A DNA stretch of 64,000 nt from Rhizobium bangladeshense (GCF_017357245.1 NZ_CP071612.1:1739001-1803000); one strand, 5' to 3'; shown: positions 54,017 through 63,335, numbered from the stretch's first letter. A program made the numbers and translations. The notes: generated from the sequence alone by a model not told the origin.

Positions 54017-54154
54017 CTCTGCTTCGGATCCTCGCTGGGGTTTGCGAGAAAAAGGGCGCGGATCGGCTCCCCAAGTTCGGTGATCCTGCCATATCAGCTA
54101 CGCGGCAGGTCATTGCACTAGAAACCGATCCCGGTGCGGGAGCGTTCCTTCCAT

Positions 54155-55039
54155 ATGAGCGAAACAAAATCTTCCGCTTCCCAGGGCGAGGTGCCGCCCG
54201 GTGACGATGAGCCGAAGCCTGGGGCGGAGGTTTCCTTCCCTTACGACAGGATGACCGTCGACCAATTCCGGACACAATTCCCTCGCGCCCGCTGGAACGA
54301 CGTCCGGAAAGCCTGGTTCGTTCCCGGACGAACGGCGTCCCGCCGCATTGGACGATGGCTTGCCAAGCTGGAAGCAGAAGCCGACGCGCATGCGGATGCA
54401 AAGGGGCGCGATGCCTTCGCCTTCGATCCTATTGACAGTCCATATCTGGAACTCGGGAAGGCGGGCTTTCGAATCCGCACGCCCTATTCAAAGACCGTCG
54501 TCGACGAGCTTCGCGTTGTGCCGTTCTCGCGATGGGACAGCGACCTTCGAGTTTGGCATGTGCCCTTTCGATCCTATGACGAACTGAGACGCAGATGGCC
54601 CGACATCGAAGCGGCGGCTCGAAGGAACGAACCGGAGGAGAGACGACGGCGTGCCGGGGAGCGGAAAGGCACCGAACAGGATATGCTTAGCAAGCTCCGC
54701 TCCGCGGAACGAAAGCGCCGCCGTTACCCGCTTCCGGCCGACGACTTGCCGCCGATAGGACGTCCGGTGGCCACCTCGTATGGGATCGTTGTCTTCACTC
54801 ATGTCACCGGCGAGCTGGTCGCTCCGGGTCTTGTCGCGGATTTCTATCCCGGCGTCACCGAGGATTATCTCTGGGGGTATTGGCGGGTGCCGACATTCGA
54901 CGAACTTGTTCGCACGTGGCCCGCGAAAACGCTTCCCCTGGGGGATGCCAAATGGTGGCAGCCGACGATCGAAGAACTGAGACCCGCCCGCCGCGCGGCA
55001 AGATCACGCGAAGCCAGGAAGCAAGCGAAGACGCCGTGA
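54155..55039 (+). CDS. Protein with two HARP-like repeats
   Basis: The 294-residue basic protein has two similar segments, about residues 27-72 (FPYDRMTVDQFRTQFP...W...AWFVPG) and 104-155 (IRTPYSKTVVDELRVVPFSR...W...VWHVPF), that look like the HARP domain of SMARCAL1-type helicases, followed by a C-terminal region with PTFDELVRTWP. HARP domains bind and anneal DNA; here there is no helicase domain. Start at 54155 (MSETKSS) has GGGAG upstream; a GTG at 54134 is also possible. The resemblance is from pattern only. Confidence 0.55.
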   Translation: MSETKSSASQGEVPPGDDEPKPGAEVSFPYDRMTVDQFRTQFPRARWNDVRKAWFVPGRTASRRIGRWLAKLEAEADAHADAKGRDAFAFDPIDSPYLELGKAGFRIRTPYSKTVVDELRVVPFSRWDSDLRVWHVPFRSYDELRRRWPDIEAAARRNEPEERRRRAGERKGTEQDMLSKLRSAERKRRRYPLPADDLPPIGRPVATSYGIVVFTHVTGELVAPGLVADFYPGVTEDYLWGYWRVPTFDELVRTWPAKTLPLGDAKWWQPTIEELRPARRAARSREARKQAKTP

Positions 55040-55103
55040 CGCTCAGCCTCCCGCTTTGTCCGCCGACGTGTAGCGGATGCCGTCCCGGCGATGTCTTGTC
55101 AGT

Positions 55104-55121
55104 GTGGGAACAAATTCCCAC
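55104..55121. promoter_or_regulatory. 18-base palindrome before the L,D-transpeptidase gene
   Basis: GTGGGAACAAATTCCCAC has perfect 7-base arms around CAAA. It ends 18 bases before the start codon. The GGAAC inside it, followed by 16 bases and CATT, partly matches an EcfG promoter, but would give an almost leaderless mRNA. It may be an operator instead. Confidence 0.45.
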
Positions 55122-55139
55122 GTCGCCCATTTGTCGTCC

Positions 55140-56132
55140 ATGAAAACAGCCCTGCCGATGTCGCTCCTCGCTCTAGCCCTCTCCGTTGGCGGCGCCCTCG
55201 CGCGGGAGCTTCGACCCGAAACGATCAATGCCGCTTCGATTGCCGACATCGGGAATGGAAAGCCGTCGCCCGCAGATCCAGACCCGGCGATCGTGCGCCT
55301 TCAGGTCCTGCTAGACCGTGCCGGCTCGTCTCCCGGTGTGATCGACGGCCTCGCCGGTGAGAACGTCAACAAGGCGGTGGCTGGGTTCGAGGCGATGAAC
55401 AAGCTCCCCGTCGATGGCAGGCCAGATCCAGATGTCGTCTCCCACTTGGAAGACAATTCGCCCATCATCGAGAGCTATGTCGTTTCACCGGAGGATGCCA
55501 CGGGACTTGTCGACAGGATTCCCGATGATTACGGCGAGAAGGCAAAGATGCAGAGCCTCGGCTATACCAGCGTTGCGGAGAAGCTGTCCGAGCGCTTCCA
55601 CATGAATATCGATCTGTTGAACGCGCTCAACCCGGGCTCGCAGTTCGCGCCCGGCGACAGGGTGTGGGTCGTTAATCCCGGCCCGCCCAGGCAAGGCAAG
55701 GTCAAGAGTATCGAGGCTGACAAGAACACAGGGCAGGTGCTGGCCTATGGCGAAGATGGATCGCTGCTTGCCGTCTATCCCGCGACGATCGGAAGCGAGG
55801 ACAACCCGGCGCCTTCAGGAAAGCACAAGGTCAAGGGCGTCGCGAGAATGCCGGTTTATCGATATGATCCAAAGCGCAACTTCAAACAGGGAAAGAACGA
55901 CAAGGTCTTGACGATCCCCAAGGGACCGAATGGTCCTGTCGGCAGCGTCTGGATCGACCTGACCGAGCCGACCTATGGCATACACGGGACGCCGGAGCCG
56001 AAGCTCATCGACAAGGTCGGTTCGCATGGTTGCGTGCGGCTGACGAATTGGGACGCCGAAGAGTTGGCCGACATGGTCAAGCCGGGAGTGCTCGTCGATT
56101 TCGTCAACCGCAGTCCGGCCGCGCCGAAGTGA
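55140..56132 (+). CDS. L,D-transpeptidase (YkuD family) with peptidoglycan-binding domain
   Basis: The 330-residue precursor has a signal peptide (MKTALPMSLLALALSVGGAL), a peptidoglycan-binding-like domain (LQVLLDRAGSSPGVIDGLAG, about residues 50-105), a LysM-like segment (about 140-180, LSERFHMNIDLLNALNPG) and the YkuD domain with GIHGTPEP and the catalytic Cys298 in SHGCVRLTNWD. It would make 3-3 peptidoglycan cross-links or attach proteins to the wall. No good Shine-Dalgarno is seen. Confidence 0.9.
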   Translation: MKTALPMSLLALALSVGGALARELRPETINAASIADIGNGKPSPADPDPAIVRLQVLLDRAGSSPGVIDGLAGENVNKAVAGFEAMNKLPVDGRPDPDVVSHLEDNSPIIESYVVSPEDATGLVDRIPDDYGEKAKMQSLGYTSVAEKLSERFHMNIDLLNALNPGSQFAPGDRVWVVNPGPPRQGKVKSIEADKNTGQVLAYGEDGSLLAVYPATIGSEDNPAPSGKHKVKGVARMPVYRYDPKRNFKQGKNDKVLTIPKGPNGPVGSVWIDLTEPTYGIHGTPEPKLIDKVGSHGCVRLTNWDAEELADMVKPGVLVDFVNRSPAAPK

Positions 56133-56177
56133 AGCATAGGGTTTGCCGAATACTCATACGCTCCCTCCGCGTCGGGA

Positions 56178-56969
56178 TCACGAAGCCTTGGCTTCGAAAG
56201 CCGGGGCGAAATCACCAAGCGATTTCGCCTTGAGGATCGCGCCGCCAATATCCTGCTCCACGATCGCCTCGAGATCGGCAAAGCTGTCGATGACATAGTA
56301 GATCGGCTGGAGGATATCGATGCGGTAGGGTGTCCTGAGCACGCTCATCAAGTCGAACGGCCGGAATTCGCAGGAAGTGCCTTCCGTTGCCGCCTTCGCC
56401 TCGCTCGGCGACGAGACGATGCCCGCGCCGAAGCAGCGGCGGCCTTGCGGCGTATTGATCAGGCCGAATTCGACGGTGAACCAGAAAATCCGGAACAGGT
56501 GCCATGAATAGCCTTTGCCGAGGCGCATGGCGGTTTCGCCGAAATGCCGGACGAAACTGGCGTAGCTCTGATTGGTCAGCAACGGGCAATGGCCGAACAC
56601 CTCGTGGAACAGGTCCGGTTCCTCGATATAATCGATGTGCTCGCGGCGGCGCAGGAAGGTCGCCAGCGGGAATTTGCCTTGTGACAGAAGTTCATAAAAG
56701 CGCGAAGGCGGGATGAGCGCCGGCACGCCTTCGACGCCGAAGCCGGTGGTTTCGTTCAGGCGCCTGTTCACGTCGCGAAGCTGGGGCACTTTTTCCGGCT
56801 TGAGCCCAAGCAGTTTGACGCCGTCAAGATATTCCTGGCAAGCCGTGTTGGCCAAGAGCTTCATCTGACGCCGGTAGAGTTCACCCCAGATCGCATCTTC
56901 TTCGGGACTGTAGTCGTATAGCCCGTCCGGGCCGGGCAGTTTGGCGGTGTAGCTGCTTTCTTTGGTCAT
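56178..56969 (-). CDS. phhA: Phenylalanine 4-monooxygenase
   Basis: PhhA hydroxylates phenylalanine to tyrosine with tetrahydropterin and iron. The 263-residue monomeric-type enzyme has the metal ligands His122 and His127 (FHEVFGHCPLL) and Glu167 (FTVEFGL), and IPPSRFYELLSQGKFPLATFLR (shown in part). Start at 56969 (MTKESSY) has GGGAG 9 bases upstream; an ATG at 57005 is also possible. It is divergent from an AsnC-type regulator and feeds the tyrosine pathway downstream. Confidence 0.94.
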   Translation of the reverse strand: MTKESSYTAKLPGPDGLYDYSPEEDAIWGELYRRQMKLLANTACQEYLDGVKLLGLKPEKVPQLRDVNRRLNETTGFGVEGVPALIPPSRFYELLSQGKFPLATFLRRREHIDYIEEPDLFHEVFGHCPLLTNQSYASFVRHFGETAMRLGKGYSWHLFRIFWFTVEFGLINTPQGRRCFGAGIVSSPSEAKAATEGTSCEFRPFDLMSVLRTPYRIDILQPIYYVIDSFADLEAIVEQDIGGAILKAKSLGDFAPAFEAKAS

Positions 56970-57091
56970 CGACTGATCTCCCGGGAATGGCGATTTCGCT
57001 GCCATTATGCTCCGTGTTCGGCGGATTTTCTTTTCTTTCGTCTCGGCCATGGCCATACTGGTGGCAAATATTCTCGATTGTGGTGGCAGAA

Positions 57092-57553
57092 ATGAAAGAA
57101 CCTGAGAAATTCCGCCGCAAGCTTCTGCAGCTCATCCAGGCCGATGGCACTCTGTCGCTGGCGGATCTGGCGGAAAAGGCCGGCATGTCGCAGAGCTCGG
57201 CCTGGCGTAAGATCCAGGAACTGGAGGCTGACGGCGTCATCCGCAAGCGCGTGACATTGCTCGATCCCGGCAAACTCGATCTCAAGCTCTGCGTGATTGC
57301 ACACGTCACGCTGGAGGATCACCATGAGGAGGCAGTGGCTTCTTTCGCTTCAGTGGTGCTGGAGCGGCCGGAGATCATGGAGTGCTATGCCTTGTCGGGC
57401 GCGTTCGATTACATGCTGAAGATAAGGTCGAGGGACGTGGAAAGCTACGAAGCGTTCATGACCCGCTATCTCATGCGCAATCCGCATGTGCGCACCGTCG
57501 TATCGAGCTTCGTCTTGCGCGAACTGAAATTCTCGACTGAGTTGCCGCTCTGA
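57092..57553 (+). CDS. Lrp/AsnC family regulator next to phhA
   Basis: The 153-residue protein has an N-terminal helix-turn-helix (GTLSLADLAEKAGMSQSSAWRKIQELEADG, residues about 17-46, shown in part) and the RAM effector domain (DHHEEAVASFASVVLERPEIMECY, FDYMLKIRSRDVESYEAF). It is likely the local regulator of divergent phhA, responding to phenylalanine or tyrosine. The start is uncertain: GTG codons at 57080 and 57083 also open the frame, and no strong binding site is seen. Confidence 0.88.
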   Translation: MKEPEKFRRKLLQLIQADGTLSLADLAEKAGMSQSSAWRKIQELEADGVIRKRVTLLDPGKLDLKLCVIAHVTLEDHHEEAVASFASVVLERPEIMECYALSGAFDYMLKIRSRDVESYEAFMTRYLMRNPHVRTVVSSFVLRELKFSTELPL

Positions 57554-57579
57554 CCTTTGCCGCCAGAGGACCCCGCAGC

Positions 57580-58080
57580 TCAGCGTGTGCCATCGCCGTG
57601 CCAACTGCCCGGCATGCGCAGCGGAAAGCCCTCGAATGTCTTCAGCGTGTCGAGCACGATTGACGTCTTCACATGCTGCACCGACTCGTGCGGCAGGAGA
57701 ACGTCGTTGACGAATTTCGAGAGGTCGGCGAGCCCGCGCGTTGCCACTTTCAGATGATAATCCATTTCGCCGGTGAGCGCATAGGCTTCCAGGACCTCCG
57801 GCAGCCCGTTGATCAATTGAGAAAACCTGCGGGCATTATCTCGGTTATGGGTGGCGAGCGTCACTGAAATGACCACCAGCATGTCCAGGCCGAGTTTTTC
57901 GCGATCGAGATAGGCCCGGTAGCTGCGGATATAGCCCTCGGCTTCTAACCGCGTGCGCCGGCGTGAGCATTGCGACGGTGAAAGGGCAATGCGGTCGCCC
58001 AGCTCGTTGTTCGTCAGCCTGCCGTCCTTTTGAAGTTCTTCGAGCAAGCGCATATCCAATTTGTCCAGCTGTTCATCCAT
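57580..58080 (-). CDS. Lrp/AsnC family regulator next to hppD
   Basis: The 166-residue protein has an N-terminal helix-turn-helix (DGRLTNNELGDRIALSPSQCSRRRTRLEAEGYI, in part) and the RAM domain (NGLPEVLEAYALTGEMDYHLKV). It is divergent from the hppD-hmgA-fahA-maiA operon and probably controls it through the dyads in between. It is only distantly similar to the other AsnC-type protein nearby, so they are not recent duplicates. Confidence 0.9.
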   Translation of the reverse strand: MDEQLDKLDMRLLEELQKDGRLTNNELGDRIALSPSQCSRRRTRLEAEGYIRSYRAYLDREKLGLDMLVVISVTLATHNRDNARRFSQLINGLPEVLEAYALTGEMDYHLKVATRGLADLSKFVNDVLLPHESVQHVKTSIVLDTLKTFEGFPLRMPGSWHGDGTR

Positions 58081-58122
58081 TGCGCAAAATCCAGGAAATA
58101 CTCACGAACCGTGCATAATATG

Positions 58123-58190
58123 TTCTTTGGATATAAAGAATGCAAGAACTTTGCGCGTGTTTTGGGCCATAGTTTGCATAGAAGATGCAA
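58123..58190. promoter_or_regulatory. AsnC-type operator cluster in the hppD control region
   Basis: TTCTTT (58123-58128) and AAAGAA (58135-58140) form a dyad with an AT-rich centre (GGATAT). Three further elements follow: ATGCAA (58140-58145), TTGCAT (58174-58179) and ATGCAA (58185-58190); the last two form a dyad with a 5-base spacer. This clustered arrangement suits wrapping by Lrp/AsnC octamers. They lie between the divergent regulator and hppD. Confidence 0.55.
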
Positions 58191-58211
58191 TCTCCTCTGG
58201 AGGAAAAGAAA

Positions 58212-59321
58212 ATGGGTCCTTTCCCGCATGATGCGCCTCCGTCGGAAATCACCGCCGACAATCCAGCCGGCACCGACGGCTTCGAATTCGTCGAATTCGC
58301 TCACCCCGAGCCTGAGAAGCTCAGCGAGCTCTTCACACGCATGGGCTATGCCGCGGTCGCCAGGCACAAGACAAAAGACATCACCGTCTGGCGCCAGGGC
58401 GACATCAACTATGTCCTCAATGCCGAGCCCGACAGCCATGCCGCCCGCTTCGTCACAAAGCATGGTCCCTGCGCCCCTTCGATGGCCTGGCGGGTGGTCG
58501 ATGCCAAGCACGCCTTCGATCACGCCGTGTCGAAAGGCGCCGTGCCCTATGAAGGCAATGACAAGGTGCTCGACGTTCCCGCGATTATCGGCATTGGCGG
58601 CTCGCTGCTTTATTTCGTCGAGACCTATCGGGCAAAGGGATCAGCTTACGAGGCCGAGTTCGATTGGCTTGGCGAGCGCAATCCCAATCCCGCCGGGATC
58701 GGCTTTTATTACCTCGACCATCTCACTCACAATGTCTTCCGCGGCAACATGGACAAGTGGTGGGATTTCTACCGCAATCTGTTCAATTTCAAGCAGATCC
58801 ACTTCTTCGACATCGATGGGCGCATCACCGGTCTGGTCAGCCGCGCCATCACCTCGCCCTGCGGCAAAATCCGCATCCCGTTGAATGAATCGAAGGACGA
58901 CACCAGCCAGATCGAGGAATATCTGAAGAAGTACCGGGGCGAGGGCATTCAGCACATCGCCGTTGGAACGGAGGATATTTACGAAGCGACCGACCGCCTG
59001 GCCGATAATGGCCTGCGCTTCATGCCGGGGCCTCCCGAGACCTATTACGACATGTCCTATGAACGGGTGAACGGCCATAGCGAGCCGGTCGACCGCATGA
59101 AGAAGCACGGCATCCTGATCGACGGCGAAGGCGTGGTAAACGGCGGCATGACAAAGATCCTGCTGCAGATCTTCTCCAAGACGGTGATCGGCCCGATCTT
59201 CTTCGAATTCATCCAGCGAAAGGGCGATGAGGGCTTCGGCGAAGGCAATTTCCGGGCGCTTTTCGAGTCGATCGAGGCCGATCAGATCAAGCGTGGTGTC
59301 ATCGGCACGGCAGCGGAGTAA
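58212..59321 (+). CDS. hppD: 4-hydroxyphenylpyruvate dioxygenase
   Basis: HppD converts 4-hydroxyphenylpyruvate to homogentisate. The 369-residue Fe(II) enzyme of the vicinal oxygen chelate fold has the expected ligands His170 ([11 protein letters not shown]), His248 ([12 protein letters not shown]) and Glu332 ([10 protein letters not shown]). The ATG at 58212 follows GGAGG by 8 bases, so it was preferred to an upstream ATG at 58185. It opens the homogentisate operon. Confidence 0.96.
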   Translation: MGPFPHDAPPSEITADNPAGTDGFEFVEFAHPEPEKLSELFTRMGYAAVARHKTKDITVWRQGDINYVLNAEPDSHAARFVTKHGPCAPSMAWRVVDAKHAFDHAVSKGAVPYEGNDKVLDVPAIIGIGGSLLYFVETYRAKGSAYEAEFDWLGERNPNPAGIGFYYLDHLTHNVFRGNMDKWWDFYRNLFNFKQIHFFDIDGRITGLVSRAITSPCGKIRIPLNESKDDTSQIEEYLKKYRGEGIQHIAVGTEDIYEATDRLADNGLRFMPGPPETYYDMSYERVNGHSEPVDRMKKHGILIDGEGVVNGGMTKILLQIFSKTVIGPIFFEFIQRKGDEGFGEGNFRALFESIEADQIKRGVIGTAAE

Positions 59322-59359
59322 ACTCTACGGCGCAGTGGAGTTCTCGGGGAGGAGTTGAG

Positions 59360-60721
59360 ATGGACCAGACATCGATCCAGGCTGCCGACGCGGAAGCGAC
59401 GACGGCAAGCACACTGAAATATATGCCGGGCTTCGGCAACGATTTCGAGACGGAGTCGCTGCCCGGCGCCTTGCCGCAGGGCCAGAACAGCCCGCAGAAA
59501 TGCAATTACGGTCTTTATGCCGAACAGCTTTCCGGCTCGCCCTTCACCGCGCCGCGCGGCACGAATGAAAGATCCTGGCTATATCGCATTCGCCCTAGCG
59601 TGCGTCACACCCGCCGCTTCTCGAACGTCTCCTATCCGCTCTGGAAAACCGCGCCCTGCCTGGACGAACATTCGCTGCCTCTCGGCCAGCTTCGCTGGGA
59701 TCCCATCCCCGCGCCTGAGGAGAAGCTGACCTTCCTGGAAGGAGTGCGGACGATGACCACGGCAGGCGATGCCGTGACTCAGGTCGGCATGTCGGCGCAT
59801 GCCTATGTTTTCAACGAAGACATGGTCGACGATTATTTCTTCAACGCCGACGGCGAACTGCTGATCGTGCCGCAGCTCGGCGCCATCAGAGTGTTCACCG
59901 AAATGGGCATCATGGACGTCGAGCCCTTGGAAATATGCCTCGTTCCCCGTGGCATGATGTTCAAGATCACGACAGTCGGCGAGCAGGCGGTTTGGCGCGG
60001 CTATATCTGCGAGAACTACGGCGCGAAATTTACGCTGCCGGACCGCGGACCGATCGGCGCCAACTGCCTGGCGAACCCGCGCGACTTCAAGACGCCTGTC
60101 GCCGCTTTCGAGGACAAGGAAAAAACCTGCCGCGTCCATGTGAAATGGTGCGGCAAATTCTATGTCACTGAAATCGGCCACTCGCCCCTTGATGTGGTTG
60201 CCTGGCACGGCAACTACGCGCCCTACAAGTACGACTTGCGGACGTTTTCGCCGGTTGGCGCCATCAGCTTCGATCATCCCGACCCGTCGATCTTTTCGGT
60301 TCTGACTGCGCCTACCGAAGATGCAGGCACGGCGAATGTCGATTTCGTGATCTTTCCGCCGCGGTGGCTGGTCGCCGAGCACACCTTCCGCCCGCCCTGG
60401 TACCACCGCAACATCATGAGCGAGTTCATGGGCCTGATCCATGGCCAGTATGACGCCAAGGAGGAGGGCTTCGTGCCAGGGGGGATCAGCTTGCACAACA
60501 TGATGCTTCCCCACGGACCTGATGCGCTCGCCTTCGAAAAGGCATCCAATGCCGAGCTTAAAGCGGTGAAGCTCGATCACACCATGGCCTTCATGTTCGA
60601 GACCCGCTACCCACAGCAGCTGACCAAATATGCAGCCGAGCTCGAAACGCTGCAGGATGATTATCTCGAATGCTGGGACGGATTGGAACGCAAGTTCGAC
60701 GGGACACCGGGCATCAAGTGA
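59360..60721 (+). CDS. hmgA: Homogentisate 1,2-dioxygenase
   Basis: HmgA opens the ring of homogentisate to maleylacetoacetate. The 453-residue Fe(II) enzyme has [21 protein letters not shown] at its start (shown in part), the cupin core and the metal region [22 protein letters not shown] (in part) with candidate His/Glu ligands. Length is normal. GGGGAGGAG precedes the ATG; it lies 38 bases after hppD. Confidence 0.97.
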   Translation: MDQTSIQAADAEATTASTLKYMPGFGNDFETESLPGALPQGQNSPQKCNYGLYAEQLSGSPFTAPRGTNERSWLYRIRPSVRHTRRFSNVSYPLWKTAPCLDEHSLPLGQLRWDPIPAPEEKLTFLEGVRTMTTAGDAVTQVGMSAHAYVFNEDMVDDYFFNADGELLIVPQLGAIRVFTEMGIMDVEPLEICLVPRGMMFKITTVGEQAVWRGYICENYGAKFTLPDRGPIGANCLANPRDFKTPVAAFEDKEKTCRVHVKWCGKFYVTEIGHSPLDVVAWHGNYAPYKYDLRTFSPVGAISFDHPDPSIFSVLTAPTEDAGTANVDFVIFPPRWLVAEHTFRPPWYHRNIMSEFMGLIHGQYDAKEEGFVPGGISLHNMMLPHGPDALAFEKASNAELKAVKLDHTMAFMFETRYPQQLTKYAAELETLQDDYLECWDGLERKFDGTPGIK

Positions 60722-60760
60722 CAGGATCGGCGAAGCTTCCTCCGGCATTGGAATTGACAG

Positions 60761-61786
60761 ATGAAACTTGCGACTTTGAAGGATTCCACCAGGGACGGCC
60801 GCCTCGTCGTCGTGTCCCGCGATCTGACCCGCTGTTCGGAGGTGGGCCACATCGCCCGCACCCTGCAGGCGGCGCTCGATGACTGGGAGCATGTCGCTCC
60901 GAGGCTTCGGCTGGTTGCCGAAGGCATCGAGACGGGAGCTCAGCCGACCATGCGGTTTCACGAACATGACGCCGCATCGCCTTTGCCGCGGGCGTATCAA
61001 TGGGCCGATGGTTCCGCCTACGTCAACCATGTGGAACTGGTGCGTAAGGCGCGCGGAGCCGAGATGCCGGCGAGCTTCTGGACCGATCCACTGATGTATC
61101 AAGGCGGTTCGGACGGTTTTCTTGCGCCGCGCGATCCAATCCTGATGGAGGACGAAGCCTATGGGATAGACATGGAAGGAGAGGTTGCCGTCATCACCGG
61201 CGACGTCGCCATGGGGGCGAGCCCGGAAGCCGCCCGCCGCGCCATTCGTCTGGTGATGCTCGTCAACGACGTGTCGCTGCGCGGCCTGATCCCGGAGGAG
61301 CTGGCCAAGGGGTTTGGCTTCTTCCAGTCCAAGCCGGCCTCTGCATTCTCGCCCGTCGCGGTGACGCCGGACGAGCTCGAAGAGGCGTGGGATGGCGGCA
61401 AGCTGCACTTGCCTCTGCTTGTGAGCCTGAACGGCAGACTATTCGGCAAGGCGAATGCCGGCATCGACATGACATTCGATTTCGGCCAACTGCTCGCCCA
61501 TGCGGCCAAGACCCGCCACCTCGTGGCCGGAACGATTATCGGCTCCGGCACGGTCTCTAACAAGCTCGACGGCGGCCCCGGCAAGCCCGTGGAAGCGGGA
61601 GGAGACGGCTATTCCTGCATTGCCGAACTGAGGATGATTGAGGCCATCGAGAGCGGTGAGGCGAAGACGCCCTTCATGAAGTTCGGCGACCGGGTCCGCA
61701 TCGAGATGAGGGATCATGCCGGCCATTCTATCTTCGGCGCGATCGAGCAGACCGTCGGAAAATACGAGGGAGCCGACCCGCGATGA
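60761..61786 (+). CDS. fahA: Fumarylacetoacetate hydrolase
   Basis: The 341-residue protein belongs to the FAH family (metal-dependent C-C hydrolases), with the metal-binding region IDMEGEVAVITGDVAMG and NDVSLRGLIPEEL, and ends with GDRVRIEMRDHAGHSIFGAI. In the operon context it cleaves fumarylacetoacetate to fumarate and acetoacetate. It is shorter than the eukaryotic enzyme, as in other bacteria. No strong Shine-Dalgarno is visible. It overlaps maiA by four bases (ATGA). Confidence 0.92.
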   Translation: MKLATLKDSTRDGRLVVVSRDLTRCSEVGHIARTLQAALDDWEHVAPRLRLVAEGIETGAQPTMRFHEHDAASPLPRAYQWADGSAYVNHVELVRKARGAEMPASFWTDPLMYQGGSDGFLAPRDPILMEDEAYGIDMEGEVAVITGDVAMGASPEAARRAIRLVMLVNDVSLRGLIPEELAKGFGFFQSKPASAFSPVAVTPDELEEAWDGGKLHLPLLVSLNGRLFGKANAGIDMTFDFGQLLAHAAKTRHLVAGTIIGSGTVSNKLDGGPGKPVEAGGDGYSCIAELRMIEAIESGEAKTPFMKFGDRVRIEMRDHAGHSIFGAIEQTVGKYEGADPR

Positions 61787-62415
61787 GGGAGGTGGTTCTC
61801 TACGACTATTGGAGATCGTCGGCGAGTTACCGCGTCCGAATCGCGCTCAACCTGTTGGATATTGACTATCGGACGATTCCGATCAACCTGCTGGACGGCG
61901 CGCATAAGGCGGCGGATTATCTCAGGCTCAACCCGCAGGGCCTCGTGCCGACATTGGTGATTGATGGCAAAACGCTGACGCAGTCGCTGGCGATCATCGA
62001 GTATCTCGCCGAGCTTCGGCCGGAATACGGATTGCTGCCGTCGGACGGCCTCGACCGCCAGCATGTGCGTGCGCTTTCATATGCGATCGCCATGGACATC
62101 CATCCGATCTGCAACCTGCATGTCGTCTCGCATCTTAAGACGCTGACCGACAAGGCCGAGGCTCGCGAGGAATGGATGAAGCATTTCATCGGCGATGGAC
62201 TTCGCAAGCTGGAGATCATGCTCGGCGAATCCTATAGCGCGTTCAGCTTTGGCGGCAAGCCAACGATGGCGGACCTCTGTCTCGTTCCCCAAGTCTACAA
62301 TGCCCGCCGCTGGGGAGTGGATATGACCACTTTCAGTCGCATCGCCGACATCGACGCCAGATGCGCCGAACTCCCCGCCTTCCAGGCAGCGCATCCGGAT
62401 CGCGTAAAACCGTAG
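61783..62415 (+). CDS. maiA: Maleylacetoacetate isomerase (zeta-class glutathione transferase)
   Basis: The 210-residue protein isomerises maleylacetoacetate to fumarylacetoacetate using glutathione. It has the zeta-class N-terminal motif DYWRSSASYRVRIALNLL (active Ser region), NPQGLVPTLVIDG and the C-terminal helical domain with GGKPTMADLCLVPQVYNARRW (in part). It completes the homogentisate pathway in this operon. Confidence 0.94.
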   Translation: MREVVLYDYWRSSASYRVRIALNLLDIDYRTIPINLLDGAHKAADYLRLNPQGLVPTLVIDGKTLTQSLAIIEYLAELRPEYGLLPSDGLDRQHVRALSYAIAMDIHPICNLHVVSHLKTLTDKAEAREEWMKHFIGDGLRKLEIMLGESYSAFSFGGKPTMADLCLVPQVYNARRWGVDMTTFSRIADIDARCAELPAFQAAHPDRVKP

Positions 62416-62418
62416 TAA

Positions 62419-62934
62419 CTACTCGTCTCGCCACGAAGAGAATATCGCAGCCTGGCCCAACAGCTTGCCCGCTTCATCGATGAGTTGCCAGACAGTGAAG
62501 TTGTCGACCCAGAAACGGCGGCGCGATTTCGCGACCCTGAGGCCGCGTCCGTTGTCGACGAAACCATCGCGCGTGACGGCATCGAGCAGCCGCTGGCGTT
62601 CGGCGCGATCAGGCTGCTCGGCCGAAAGTCGCGACGGCAGCAAGATGAATTCGTCCCAGCTATATTCGAAGCAGTTCTGCGCAGTCCTGTTTGCATAGAT
62701 GAAGCGCGGGTCGGGCAGGGTATTGTGGGCGAGGACCACGAAAGGCGCATGATTGTAGAGCCAGTCCGGCCCTTGCCCACCCTCGATAAGAGCGCGGCCG
62801 ACGATGCGCTGGTAGCTGCCGGTAAGAAGAGAGAAGAAATCGGGATCATTCTTCAGGTCGAGGGCGTGATTGTCATAGGTAGAAGTCACGAACGGCCTCG
62901 TGGTCAAATGTGTCGGTGCAGGCGACATAGCCAA
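62419..62934 (-). CDS. MEKHLA domain protein
   Basis: The 171-residue protein ends with a MEKHLA domain, a PAS-related module: YANRTAQNCFEYSWDEFILLPSRLSAE (in part), then RQRLLDAVTRDGFVDNGRGLRVAKSRRRFWVD and WQLIDEAGKLLGQAAIF. It may sense a small ligand; the family is uncharacterised in bacteria. It is convergent with maiA, with the stop codons 3 bases apart. The start may be the ATG at 62934 or 62928. Confidence 0.8.
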   Translation of the reverse strand: MAMSPAPTHLTTRPFVTSTYDNHALDLKNDPDFFSLLTGSYQRIVGRALIEGGQGPDWLYNHAPFVVLAHNTLPDPRFIYANRTAQNCFEYSWDEFILLPSRLSAEQPDRAERQRLLDAVTRDGFVDNGRGLRVAKSRRRFWVDNFTVWQLIDEAGKLLGQAAIFSSWRDE

Positions 62935-63335
62935 TATCGATTGCAGGCGTCTATGACGCCTTCGGGACTGCGAAGGGCCGGCATTTACCTTGTCTCATCA
63001 CTTCTGATTGTGACGCTTGCCAGAAGATCGCCCTTGTGCATTGATCTTGAGCTGCTGGGGCAGCTGTCAACATTCTCTGCGAAGCTATTGTTGTTCGGAC
63101 CGTAATTGGCATGGGCAAGGGACCCGATACGCTGCGGGCGTGCAAACGGCGCGACGAACTCGGTCCGCTGCTCAATCGCGCCGACTGGTGCTACTGGGAG
63201 TGGCACAAATGCGATGCCAACTCTCGGAGGTACGCAGAGTAGATATTGCCGGTCTGCAGGCAGCGACCGCAAAGTTCGGCAGCTTGCCTGAAGGAAAAGA
63301 TCGGTGAAAACTCACATTCCTCAGTGAGGCCGAGC
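62935..63335. other. Intergenic region without a recognised gene
   Basis: About 400 bases between the MEKHLA gene and the patatin-like gene. Short open frames on both strands lack good ribosome binding sites and resemble nothing. I see no strong hairpin, repeat or tRNA. Promoters for both flanking genes are presumably here. Confidence 0.4.

Noticed and set aside
59579..61408. 609-codon antisense frame across hmgA and fahA
   Set aside because: The plus strand holds two well-conserved enzymes; this frame is a GC-driven shadow.
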